From: Prinia subflava
Taxonomy: Eukaryota > Chordata > Aves > Passeriformes > Cisticolidae
Assembly: GCF_021018805.1 (NCBI RefSeq)
Contig: NW_026960611.1
Location: 310,001 to 374,000, forward strand
Length of the DNA: 64,000 bases
Direction of reading: 5' to 3'
Shown: one piece after another, positions 32,723 through 41,755 of the stretch
Numbering within the stretch: position 1 is the stretch's first letter
Layout: each line of letters opens with the position of its first letter
Program-made: the position numbers and the translations under genes
The notes under the pieces: generated by a model
The model's input: the letters and a program-made list of their open reading frames with translations, nothing else
Database searches by the model: none
Told to the model about the DNA's origin: nothing

Positions 32723-33372
32723 ATTCGGACAAGATACACAGGGTCCCCTTGGATGCCTTTGGTCCTTTGGGTGATGGCATGAGTGCTTTCCTCATGGGGA
32801 GGTCTAGTGCCATCATTCAGGGTATCATTGTGCACACAGGACTCATCGATGCCGACTTTTCAGGGCAGATTCACGCGATGGTCTCCACGTCTACCCCCCC
32901 TCTGACTATCCCAAAAGGCACACGAATTGCTCAACTTGTTCCTTTTAAGTCTTCTATTTCCAGGACGGAGGACCGGTCACGAGGTGACGGCGGCTTCGGC
33001 TCTACTGGGCCACCTCAAGTGCACTGGACTGTTGCCCTGACCAAAGACCGTCCTGAGATGGTGTGTACTGTGTCCATGGCTGGTGCAACGCCGCTAGAGA
33101 TTCAACTTCGCGGCCTCCTGGACCCCGGGGCCGATGTTACGATTTTCTCCCTGGCGGCTTGGCCCCCTCAGTGGCCTTTGAGCCTGGTGCAGACACCTGT
33201 GACGGGCATAGGAGGAACGAAGCAGTGCTACGTGAGCCAGAATCCTGTGACCATCACCAACCCGGAGGGACAGACGGCCACGATTTGGCCTTATGTTACG
33301 GACACTGCTAAGAACCTCTGGGGGAGGGATGTCTTGGCCACGTGGGGGGTGCGACTCACCACGGATTTTTAA
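32575..33372 (+). CDS. pro: dUTPase-protease of provirus E
   Basis: 266 codons read after the -1 shift. dUTPase: motif 1 GSAGVDV near residue 34, motif 2 MGRSSA near 75, motif 3 GLIDADFSGQ near 90, motif 5 GDGGFGSTG near 137; it hydrolyses dUTP to keep uracil out of cDNA. The protease domain starts about 150 and has LLDPGADVTIF at 181-191 and GRDVLATWGV near the end. The catalytic aspartate is kept, but the triplet is D-P-G, whereas retroviral aspartic proteases have D-T-G or D-S-G. The change is one base from ACC to CCC. It may abolish or weaken processing. Overlaps pol by a few bases. Confidence 0.9.
   Translation, partial: HETQREAETRSDTSVSAPTRTDGGLLSRLAASTRGSAGVDVCTAESVLINSDKIHRVPLDAFGPLGDGMSAFLMGRSSAIIQGIIVHTGLIDADFSGQIHAMVSTSTPPLTIPKGTRIAQLVPFKSSISRTEDRSRGDGGFGSTGPPQVHWTVALTKDRPEMVCTVSMAGATPLEIQLRGLLDPGADVTIFSLAAWPPQWPLSLVQTPVTGIGGTKQCYVSQNPVTITNPEGQTATIWPYVTDTAKNLWGRDVLATWGVRLTTDF
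33363..33369 (+). promoter_or_regulatory. pro-pol -1 frameshift slippery site GGATTTT
   Basis: G GAT TTT in the pro phase is followed at once by the pro stop TAA. The -1 frame continues into RT. It resembles the GGATTTA site known at the same junction in mouse mammary tumour virus. Confidence 0.75.
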
Positions 33373-36113
33373 TGGGGGCCACTGTGATGAAGGGCGCAGA
33401 GTGTCCCACGCCTCCTTTATGGTGGCTAGTGGACAAACCCATCTGGGAGAATCAGTGGCCCCTCTCTCATGACAAGCTAGTCGCCCTTCGTGAACTTGTT
33501 CAGGAGCAGTTGGACCAGGGGCATCTAGAACCATCTACCAGTCCCTGGAACACTCCTGTGTTTTGCATTAAAAAGAAGTCTGGGAAATGGAGGTTGCTAC
33601 AAGACCTCCGAAAAATCAATGCCGTGATGGAAGGCATGGGGACATTACAGGCGGGCATGCCATCGCCTACCATGCTTCCCGCGGACTGGCCGGTCCTCAT
33701 CGTGGATCTGAAGGATTGTTTTTTTACGATCCCTCTGCATCCCGATGACAGACCAAAATTTGCCTTCACGGTACCAACAATAAACAATGCTGAACCGGCA
33801 CAGAGATATCAATGGAAATTTTTGCCTCAAGGAATGCGAAATTCCCCGGTACTATGCCAATGGTATGTGGCCCGTGCCTTATCTGGAGTCCGCAAGCAGT
33901 TTCCTGACGCTCAAGTCTATCATTATATGGACGACATTTTGGTGGCTGCGCCCACCCAGGATGAGCTGCTGAGGATACAGCCTCAGTTGTTGAATGCTCT
34001 GCATTCACATGGACTGCAGGTGGCTCCAGAAAAGGTACAACAGCAACCTCCCTGGAAATATTTAGGTGTCAAAATTCTGGAACGGACTATCCGTCACCAG
34101 GAGGTGCAATTTGTGCAACCTGTGAAGACACTGAATGATGCTCAGAAGCTGGTAGGTGTCATCACTTGGTTACGTCCTTACTTAGGACTAACCACCGCAC
34201 AACTGTCTCCCTTGTTTGAATTATTAAAAGGGGACACTGATTTAAAGTCACCTCGTCAATTGACCCCTGAGGCACAAAAAGTGCTGGAGGAGGTGCAACA
34301 AGCTGTTTCAGCCCGCCAGGTGTACCGTATTGAACCTTCCATTGATGTCACTGTGTTCATCACCACTCCTGATCTACATCCTACAGGTATCATTGGCCAA
34401 TGGAACGATGATTGGACTGATCCTCTGCACGTCTTGGAATGGGTCTTCCTGCCTCATCAGCCGCACAAGACGGCAACTGCGTTGTTTGAATTGATTGCGC
34501 ACTTGATAATCAAGTGCCGGCAACGCTGTTTGCAATTGATGGGTGCAGATCCCTCAAGAATCATACTCCCGGTTCAGAGGGAGGAATTTGATTGGAGCTA
34601 TGCGAACAACGTGTCGCTACAAAGTGCTCTAGAGGGTTTTTCAGGACAGATCACTTATCATCTGCCCAGCCACAAGCTATTGCAAGTGGCAAAAGATACT
34701 CGATTTTCATTACGACCCAAAAATAGCCAAGAGCCAGTGCAAGGACCCACCGTCTTCACTGACGGTTCAGGCAAAACAGGAAAAGCCATTGTTACCTGGA
34801 AGGATGGATCTGAATGGCAGATTTTGGAAGGCCATGAGGACGGGTCAGCCCAACTGGTTGAACTAAGGGCTGCCGTCATGGCATTCGAAAAATTCTCTCA
34901 GACACCCTTCAATCTGGTCACGGACTCAGCTTATGTTGCCGACATTGCACAGCGATTAGGGTATTCAGTCTTGAAGGAAGTCAGTAACCCTGCCTTGTTT
35001 CATCTGCTGAAGACCTTGTGGTGTGCAATTCAGTCCAGGGTTCATCCCTATTACGTTCTGCACGTTCGAAGTCACACAAATTTGCCAGGCTTCGTAGCGG
35101 AAGGTAATGCAAGGGCTGACAAGCTGGCTAACCCAGCATGGGTTGCTCCTCAGCCTGACACACTCGCACAGGCCAAGGCATCGCATGGGTTCTTCCACCA
35201 AAATGCGCATACGCTGCAGAAGCAGTTTCACCTGACGGCCACTGAGGCTCGTGACATTGTTGATTCTTGTGACGACTGTCATGCCCTTGGTGCGCCGTTG
35301 CCGGCAGGGGTTAACCCCAGGGGCCTTAAGGCCTTGGAGCTTTGGCAGACCGATGTCACCCAGGTCGCCGAGTTTGGCCGGCTCAAGTATGTGCATGTCA
35401 CGGTGGACACATTCTCCTCCGCGATGTGGGCTTCGGCTCACACTGGAGAGAAAGCCCGCGATGTCATTGCCCACTGGAGGCAGGCCTTTGCTGTACTAGG
35501 CATACCTTCTGTCGTGAAAACTGACAATGGTCCTGCTTATGCCTCTCAACAGGTACGGCAGTTCCTACAGGCATGGGGTGTGACTCACAACTTTGGCATC
35601 CCTCATTCTCCAACAGGACAAGCAATTGTAGAGCGTGCTCATGGTACTCTCAAGCATGTCCTCCAGAAGCAAAAACGGGGAATGCAGGGTGAAACACCAC
35701 ACAGTCGCTTGGCCAAAGCATTGTACACCATCAATTACCTTACAGTTCCGCAGAACTCAAGTAACCCTGTGATTGTAAACCACCTCCTCTCGTTGCAGGC
35801 TTCAGATGACACGCATCAGCCTCGAGCGAAGGTTCGGGTCCGGAATTTAGTTACTAAACAATGGGAAGGACCCTATGACCTGATCGTTATGGGGCGTGGG
35901 TATGCGTGCGTGTCCACAGATACTGGGGCACGCTGGGTACCTTCAAAGTGTGTCCGTCCTGACCTGAGACAGCAGAGGCAGAATCCGGCTGATAGGCGAG
36001 ATGGAGGCCGTGACCAGACTGAAGGTCATCAAATGGATGAATCCTTGGGCGATGATTCGGACGCAGATGACGCGAGTGATCGCTCTGATGATTCCTCCAT
36101 GGATAATCATTGA
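33369..36113 (+). CDS. pol: Pol polyprotein (RT, RNase H, integrase) of provirus E
   Basis: 915 codons from the shift, open. RT has the first aspartate block VDLKDCFFTIPL, LPQGMRNSP and the YMDD catalytic box near residue 186. RNase H begins VFTDGSGKTG near 463, with VELRAA and VTDSAYVAD. Integrase has a zinc-binding N-terminus ending CDDC near 640. Its catalytic triad is D662 (WQTDVT), D719 (TDNGPAY) and E755 (VERAHGT), giving D-56-D-35-E spacing. The C-terminus ends in an acidic D/S-rich tail (about residues 875-914) that is not part of the usual family layout as I know it. All catalytic residues I can check are present. Copies the RNA genome and integrates the cDNA. Confidence 0.93.
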   Translation, partial: LMGATVMKGAECPTPPLWWLVDKPIWENQWPLSHDKLVALRELVQEQLDQGHLEPSTSPWNTPVFCIKKKSGKWRLLQDLRKINAVMEGMGTLQAGMPSPTMLPADWPVLIVDLKDCFFTIPLHPDDRPKFAFTVPTINNAEPAQRYQWKFLPQGMRNSPVLCQWYVARALSGVRKQFPDAQVYHYMDDILVAAPTQDELLRIQPQLLNALHSHGLQVAPEKVQQQPPWKYLGVKILERTIRHQEVQFVQPVKTLNDAQKLVGVITWLRPYLGLTTAQLSPLFELLKGDTDLKSPRQLTPEAQKVLEEVQQAVSARQVYRIEPSIDVTVFITTPDLHPTGIIGQWNDDWTDPLHVLEWVFLPHQPHKTATALFELIAHLIIKCRQRCLQLMGADPSRIILPVQREEFDWSYANNVSLQSALEGFSGQITYHLPSHKLLQVAKDTRFSLRPKNSQEPVQGPTVFTDGSGKTGKAIVTWKDGSEWQILEGHEDGSAQLVELRAAVMAFEKFSQTPFNLVTDSAYVADIAQRLGYSVLKEVSNPALFHLLKTLWCAIQSRVHPYYVLHVRSHTNLPGFVAEGNARADKLANPAWVAPQPDTLAQAKASHGFFHQNAHTLQKQFHLTATEARDIVDSCDDCHALGAPLPAGVNPRGLKALELWQTDVTQVAEFGRLKYVHVTVDTFSSAMWASAHTGEKARDVIAHWRQAFAVLGIPSVVKTDNGPAYASQQVRQFLQAWGVTHNFGIPHSPTGQAIVERAHGTLKHVLQKQKRGMQGETPHSRLAKALYTINYLTVPQNSSNPVIVNHLLSLQASDDTHQPRAKVRVRNLVTKQWEGPYDLIVMGRGYACVSTDTGARWVPSKCVRPDLRQQRQNPADRRDGGRDQTEGHQMDESLGDDSDADDASDRSDDSSMDNH

Positions 36114-36176
36114 ACTCTGTACAGTTTTTTCTATTGTAAAAATTGTTCATTTTTCTTTTTTCCTTTTTCTTTTTTT

Positions 36177-36195
36177 AAAGATAAAAAGGGTGAGA
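36177..36195 (+). other. polypurine tract of provirus E
   Basis: AAAGATAAAAAGGGTGAGA directly before the 3' LTR; core shared with provirus A. Confidence 0.85.
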
Positions 36196-36521
36196 TGTCA
36201 CCCTGGTTTTGAAGACTTTTTTAAGCCTTCTGCTATGTTCTTCATATTGGAGTCAGAAGTTTCACCTTATCACACTTTCTGCTATAAACACTGGCCATGT
36301 TTTGCTAACTGTCTTTTATTGTTTACATATTTCTAGGTAGGAGGAGAAATGTGATTGACAGTTAGCTCGACCAACGTGGATTGAGAGGTGGAATTCCATC
36401 CTCCAATCCACGGGCACCATGGCAAATGTATAAAACTGGGTTCTGTAAATAAACTCGCTCTCTTTTCCTGCTTCGCTCACCAGCGTGTCCTTGTGTGGTT
36501 CTTCCCGTGTCCACTGTGACA
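36196..36521 (+). mobile_element. 3' LTR of provirus E
   Basis: 326 bp, one base shorter than the 5' LTR and otherwise identical by eye; followed by target duplication CTTCGG. Confidence 0.95.
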
Positions 36522-36929
36522 CTTCGGCAATCTTCCTCCCATTGTTTCTCTAATCATTGGCCATTAACTTTATTTACATTAAATCCCGAAAGGGTCCCCA
36601 GGCATATTCAAATGCTAATGTCCAGAGTTAGTCCTTGCTTTGAGTAGGTGTGTGATGACCGGTGTGAGTCCTTGCCGGCACGTCTCTGCTGGCACGTAGC
36701 GTTTGACCGTTGCAAATCCCAATGAGTTTTGCTGCACGTAGGCAGGGGCAAGTCCTCAGGCCTCGTGTTCTCACCTTCTATTTTTGGAACCCGGAAGATC
36801 AGGGAGGTGCTTTACAGAAATTCGTGAGTTGAGCAGACCCACACATACCTTCATACAATATATATCACAGTTCCCAATCTATAATTATTTATAAAACATG
36901 AATTAAATAACTATATTTCCCACAGTAGT

Positions 36930-37638
36930 TATTTGCTTTTGTAAATTATTTTGATATAGTACAGTTTGTAATCTCTTTTAACTGCTTTTGATGTAGTATA
37001 ACTTGTCAGCCTTTTATGGTTAATACCTTAATGCCTGTGTAGATTGTTATATTTTAGTGTGATAAATATATATTATAGCTTAGGCTTTTGCAAAATATTA
37101 AAATAGAGGCTATGTACTGCATATAATAGCATTAACTTTTGCAGAAGTAATTGTAGTTGTGAAATAATAACTAATGCCTTTATTTCTGTAACTAACAACA
37201 GTTAAATAGCTAATGTTGATTAAAAGTTCTTGTAAAAATGGCTAGAACATCTGTATGATAAGTTAGCATTGAAAAGAACCAAGTAAATAACATCAAAAGA
37301 GCAAGGAAGAATCTACCACTGACCCTTTGGCTATCAATAACTGTCAAACCACAAACCAGGGAGCCTTGTGAGGAAATAAAACACCAAACTCTCAAAATCA
37401 CATCTGCATTGTGGCACATACTATAAGACGAGGTCAAGGGTCGAACTAAGATAAAGAATTCCCAGAACATGTAAACTCAGAGATGTTTAAATATGTATAA
37501 TCTTCATAAATATGCATTTGACCAATGCAGTAAAAAAGTATATAAGAAGAGTTCTTATAGTTAACCGTGTGCATCTAGCTAAGGCTATCCACCCAGTGCT
37601 GTTACTTTTACTTTATCCCTTATTATCTGTAATAAATT
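36930..37638 (+). mobile_element. LTR-like sequence, family K
   Basis: Plus-strand TATATAAG box near 37531-37538 and AATAAA at 37631-37636 about 95 bp later suggest the U3-R-U5 order of an LTR. The start is not defined and no target duplication was found. The right end is taken by LTR-J. No protein coding. Confidence 0.4.
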
Positions 37639-37938
37639 TGTTATAAATACCAATACAGTAGTCCAATTAAAATTATAATTTTTGGTTTATTAAAAAGGAT
37701 CGAATTACAGAATTTCGGCAAAACCACCAGCAGTGGAGATACTTTGACGATTGACCCGGGGAATCGTCAAAGGGCGAACTGGGACGCAGTATCTGGCCAA
37801 CTGCTGTCCCCCCTGAGTTCACGGATTGGCCTTGTTTGGGGCTTAGTTTTTATACACTTTATTCCGCCTCTGGCAAAAATTTCCTCATAGTCCTTTTGTT
37901 TCCAAGCTAGTCATTTGAATTCATAGTCGTCTCCGGTG
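37639..37938 (-). mobile_element. LTR family J, copy 1 (3' part)
   Basis: TGTTATAAATACC start; ~90% similar by eye to 41456-41755 up to CATAGTCGTCTC.GG. Minus-strand AATAAACC near 37683 and GTGTATAAAAAC near 37850 give poly(A) and TATA-like boxes. Start and box layout resemble LTR-B. Confidence 0.7.
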
Positions 37939-39130
37939 AATTGAAAACTGGCTGAACTGCTGGGTTCAAGGGGTTGTGATCAGAGGCACAGAGTCTAGCT
38001 AGACACCAGTCACTGGTGGTATTCTCTAGGGTTTGGTCCTGCCACCAGTGCTGTTGGATATCTTTATTTATGACTTGGACAGTGGAGCTGTGTTGCCTCA
38101 GAAAATTCACAGATAACAAATCCATAAGGAGTAGATGATGCACTAGATGGTTGTGTTAGCATAGGAAGAACATATAACCACACAAAGACGATCATATGCA
38201 GTTCTTTATTATAGCACACGGGACTCAGGGGTGGTGAGACGCCCAAATCTTGTGCCCAAGGATACAAAGTTGCTTTGTGATTTTATACCTTCAAGTTACA
38301 CATACGTTAACTGGCACCCACCCCTAGCTACTGACTCCCCTAATCCTTAGTTACTATCTCAAATCATACCTATACTTTACCCTGAGTTATATTTGATTTG
38401 GTTAAGACAATGCTTCCCAATTATCTCCCGGGCTGGAGTCACACTCGATTCAGTTAAAACAATAGTATGATGCTGGTTGCAGTAAGCTGACATTTGTTCC
38501 AAGGCCAGGCTGCGTCAGGTTTCAGGCCGTGCATCTTCTAGCTCCCCACCACCCGCAGTTAGCTGCTTGCCATGCAGAAATCGTTTTAACCCTCCACTAC
38601 CAGTTATGGTGCCATTCAGGAGGACCTTAACAGGCTGGAGGAATGGGCTAACAGGAATCTCGTGAAGTTAAACAAAGGGAAATATGAAGTTATAGACCTG
38701 GGAAGGAATAACCCCATATGCCAGTGTGGGCTGGATCCAACCATCTGGAAAGCAGCTTGGCAGAGAAGGACCTGGAAGTCCTGGTGGACAATGGAACATG
38801 ACCCAGCCATGTGCCCTTGCAGCAAAGGCCAAAAACATCCTGAGCTGCATTAGGAAGACTACTGCTAGCAGATTGAGGGAGGTGATCCTTCCCCTCCTCT
38901 CACCATTTTGACACTGGTGAGACACAATTGGAGGGCTGTGTCCACTTCTGGGTTCCACAATACAAGAAAGACATGGGCATACTGGAGGGAGTCCAGTGAA
39001 GTGTCACTGAGATGATTAAGGGACTGAAGCACCTGACATACAGGTACAGGCTGAGAGCTAGAATTGTTTATCCTGGAGAAGGCTCGGGGCTTATATCAGT
39101 CCTTTATCTCATGGCAGTGACTAAAGATGA
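37939..39130 (+). mobile_element. CR1 LINE 3' part, split by an insertion
   Basis: 37939-38140 encodes a decayed palm region (LDIFIYDLDSGA). After an insertion, 38600-39130 continues with the CR1 C-terminal part, including AIQEDLNRLEEWANRNLVKL, LGRNN and ILSCIRK, with frameshifts. The 3' terminal ATTCTGTA repeats are not present, so it is truncated at 39130. Confidence 0.8.
38141..38598 (-). mobile_element. LTR-like insertion in CR1
   Basis: About 455 bp starting near TGTGTTAGCA with a minus-strand AATAAAG box near 38205 and a GTATAAAATC box near 38285. It separates two colinear CR1 segments, so it is an insertion. Exact ends and duplication could not be fixed. Confidence 0.5.
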
Positions 39131-39139
39131 AACCAGACT

Positions 39140-40135
39140 TCTCAGTTGTTCTGGTTTGATTCAGAACTGGGCGGAAACACCAAATTTTGTGATGGTTTTT
39201 TGTGTTTACTGTCTTTTCTTTCTGTAAGATAGATTTTGGGAGGAAAAAGGCAAAACAGGCTCAACTTAAAGGTTACAAAGATAGTTTTATTAACACACAC
39301 TAAAAGAAGAAACAAAAGGGAAAAAAATTTTGAGCCCTTCAAAACTCTTCTCCCTTCCCCACAAACTGTTCACTTTCCCACAACCAACCTAGAGAGTACA
39401 AAACTATGATTTTCAGTCAGTTTCACCATTTAAACCTTATCTTCCCTCACTTTGGGATAAGAGTCTCTCTTGATATCCCATGAATTTTCCCCACTGTTTT
39501 CTTGTGGGTCTCAACTCTCACAAAGACAGCCACCCAGGAACCTGCCTTTGTGAAGTCCCTCCCATTAGCAGCTTTCCCAACACTGCATATGGGCTATGAC
39601 TGCTTATTTAGGGTAGCATTTAAGGCTGCCTCTTCTAGTATAAAGCAAAGATTCTCTTCTTCTGTCTCCAAAATCATCTCAAAAACTAGAGATCTTCTTT
39701 TTCCCTAGGAGCAAAGGGCTTCACATCACTTTCTCTTCCTCTATTCAAAATTCTCCATTAAATCTCAGTTGTATCAATCCACAACTCTCAATTAGAGCCA
39801 CGCATCCCCCCAAACAGCATTCATATGTTACAAGAAATAGTCCATTCTCCATGGTTTTCACAAGAGATGTCCAGCCAAAAATGGCAAACTCCTCAATCCC
39901 TCCTTCCAGTAATCTTTATCAGTTCTTTCACTGACTTTTATCATGCTGTCTCTCCCTTTCTGTGTTCTTTCTTCTCTGTCTCAGGGAAAGGGTTGAAATT
40001 CTGGAGGCTTCAGGTTGCCCAAGTCCTCTCTCCCTTGGCTGCAGCTTATGGTGTCAGATTTCAAGGCCGAGCAGAGCTCGGGGAGGGGAGGGGGTGGGTA
40101 GTCAGGAATCATAAATGCATATAAATGTCTCTTGC
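39140..40135 (-). mobile_element. LTR-like sequence, family P
   Basis: Starts near TGTTCTGGTTTG, has a minus-strand AATAAAAC box near 39285 and a minus-strand TATACTAG box near 39638. Size and box order fit a minus-strand LTR of about 1 kb. No second copy or target duplication was found. Confidence 0.4.
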
Positions 40136-40154
40136 CCACCCCCTGGATTTCATG

Positions 40155-40300
40155 GGGGGGGGGGGGGGCGGGGGGGGCGGGGTGGCTCAGCCTCAGCCCA
40201 TAGCTGCCATCAGAGGACACAGACTCCCCTCCCCCTGCTGGGGGAAGGGCTCAGGACTACAGCCTGGCCTTCGGCCAGCTCTCCCCCCCCCCCCCCCCCA
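40155..40300. repeat. G-run and C-run pair
   Basis: A 32 bp stretch of almost only G (40154-40183) is followed by a run of C (40284-40300) about 100 bp on. Could form G-quadruplexes on either strand. The 70-110 codon frames through it are artefacts of the runs. Confidence 0.7.
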
Positions 40301-40439
40301 GCCAGCAGAGGGAAGAGGCAGGGTGTTTACGTCTGCTAGAAACCCGATCCGGGCTGAGATGGGGGCATTTTCTCATCCCCTCCCCCAGCCCAGAAGTCAC
40401 CGGGCCAAGGGAGCCTCGAGTGAAAGGCCTGGACCCAGG

Positions 40440-41237
40440 TGTTAGGAACGAAAGAAAAAAAACAAACAAAAAAAACACCACTTCACAACTGACCCTCTCC
40501 TGGCTAGAGTAACACCCCCCACATCCCAGCCAATCTGAGTAGGGAGAGCTGTCCTGAAGGAAAGTTGCCTGGCAACTTTTCCCTACCTAACTGAAATGTG
40601 AAAAGAAGCTGCCCACACCTAGATAGCCCTATTGTCCTTTGTAACTACCTCATTTAGCAAGAGTAACTTCGGCTATGACCAGGACAAATGCATATGCATT
40701 TGGATATGCAGATAGGGCAGGGCCGCCCCCGTGGATCCTGGGAGGTTTTTTTGGGGGAAACTGCACCCCGGGACAGGAAGCTGGATTCGTCAGAAGAGAA
40801 TTGGATAGTGCCCTGGCTGAGCGGGGAGTGGATGCACCTCCTGGCCTGGTTTGAAGATTGGCCATGACCTATGAGGAGACTGAATGGAATGGGAACTGGC
40901 CAGCTGAGCTGACTGATGGAGACAAGGGGAAACTTTCAAAGTTTTTCCCTGAGGGCAAGGAGCTGACCTCGCCCACTCCTGCAGCAGGCTGCTCGTCCAC
41001 CCTGCCTCCTGATGGTGGACTGGAGAGAGCTTCTAGCTGTTCCTGTGGAGACAAGTACCTGGCATCTACTGCAGGCAGCTGAGTGAAGACCTGCAGCAGC
41101 ACCTGCTCCTTTGGATCACCACAGCAACGTAAAGGACTTTGATCAAACTCTGCAATCCGGCTGATGACTTTAATAAAGAGCTGATCACTTTAATAAAGAG
41201 CTGAATATTAATAAAGGCATATGCCCTGTTCTTTTCA
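40440..41237 (+). mobile_element. solo LTR, family F (copy 4)
   Basis: 798 bp, TGTTAGGAACG to TTTTCA, same orientation and features as the LTRs of element F but more diverged after 40980. Flanks CAGG and CTGC do not match, so the duplication has been lost or this LTR formed by recombination between insertions. Confidence 0.85.
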
Positions 41238-41455
41238 CTGCTAGTTGGTTCCGCCTGAGAGAGGCGGCGGCGGGTGAGGGCAGCTGCAGGGGTGCCGAGG
41301 GGGACTGCAGCTTGGGTTTCACTTGGCTTCCCCTCCCCTTCTCAGGGCAGCTCTAATTTTTTACAACTGTTAATGCAAATTAAGAGTTAATAAAATTAGG
41401 CAGAGTTAAGCTTCACTATGTTTAGGTCAGAGTAATATTATGTTTTATTGCTTTG

Positions 41456-41755
41456 TGTTATAAATGCCAATACAGTAGTCCGATTAAAATTATAATTTTT
41501 GGTTTATTAAAAAGGATCGAATTACAGAATTTCGGCAAAACCACCCACAGCGGAGATATGTTGACGATTGACCCGGGAATCGTCAACGGTGAACTGGGAC
41601 TCAGTATCTGGCCCACTGCCGTCCGTCTCCCCTGAGTTTATGAATTGGCCTTGTTCTGGGCTTAGTTTTTATACACTTTATTCCACCGCTGGCAAAAATT
41701 TCCTCATAGTCCTTTTTTTTCCAAGCTAGTTATTTGAATTCATAGTCGTCTCTGG
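41456..41755 (-). mobile_element. LTR family J, copy 2
   Basis: Matches 37639-37938 to the same breakpoint (CGTCTC.GG). AT-rich sequence with no counterpart follows. Either the J family ends here, or both copies are truncated at a shared point. Confidence 0.65.

Larger units (their letters stand above)
29311..36521 (+). mobile_element. provirus E: complete env-less betaretrovirus-like ERV (ERVK-type)
   Basis: 7.2 kb, LTR-PBS-gag-pro-pol-PPT-LTR, with LTRs identical except for one T and a perfect 6 bp target duplication CTTCGG (29305-29310, 36522-36527). All three genes are open and linked by two -1 frameshift signals. Only 82 bp separate the pol stop and the 3' LTR, so there is no env. The dUTPase-protease order and single-knuckle Gag resemble betaretroviruses and their intracellular relatives; the PBS looks tRNA-Trp-like, an alpharetrovirus trait. 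Very recent insertion by LTR identity. Confidence 0.95.
23041..36924 (-). mobile_element. provirus B: long ERV with young LTRs and degenerate interior
   Basis: LTRs of exactly 677 bp (23041-23717 and 29031-29310 plus 36528-36924) with seven differences, 5 bp target duplication GTAGT (23036-23040, 36925-36929), a lysine-type PBS next to the 5' LTR and a PPT next to the 3' LTR, all in minus orientation. The 5.3 kb interior has only short frames; weak gag- and RNase H-like pieces suggest a decayed or edited retroviral genome. The 5' LTR hosts provirus E. Confidence 0.85.
29031..36924 (-). mobile_element. 5' LTR of provirus B, split by provirus E
   Basis: 29031-29310 and 36528-36924 join to 677 bp. 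The interruption carries its own target duplication CTTCGG. Confidence 0.9.

Noticed and set aside
40440..41237. Target duplication for LTR-F copy 4
   Set aside because: CAGG and CTGC do not match; no shifted alignment gave a convincing repeat.
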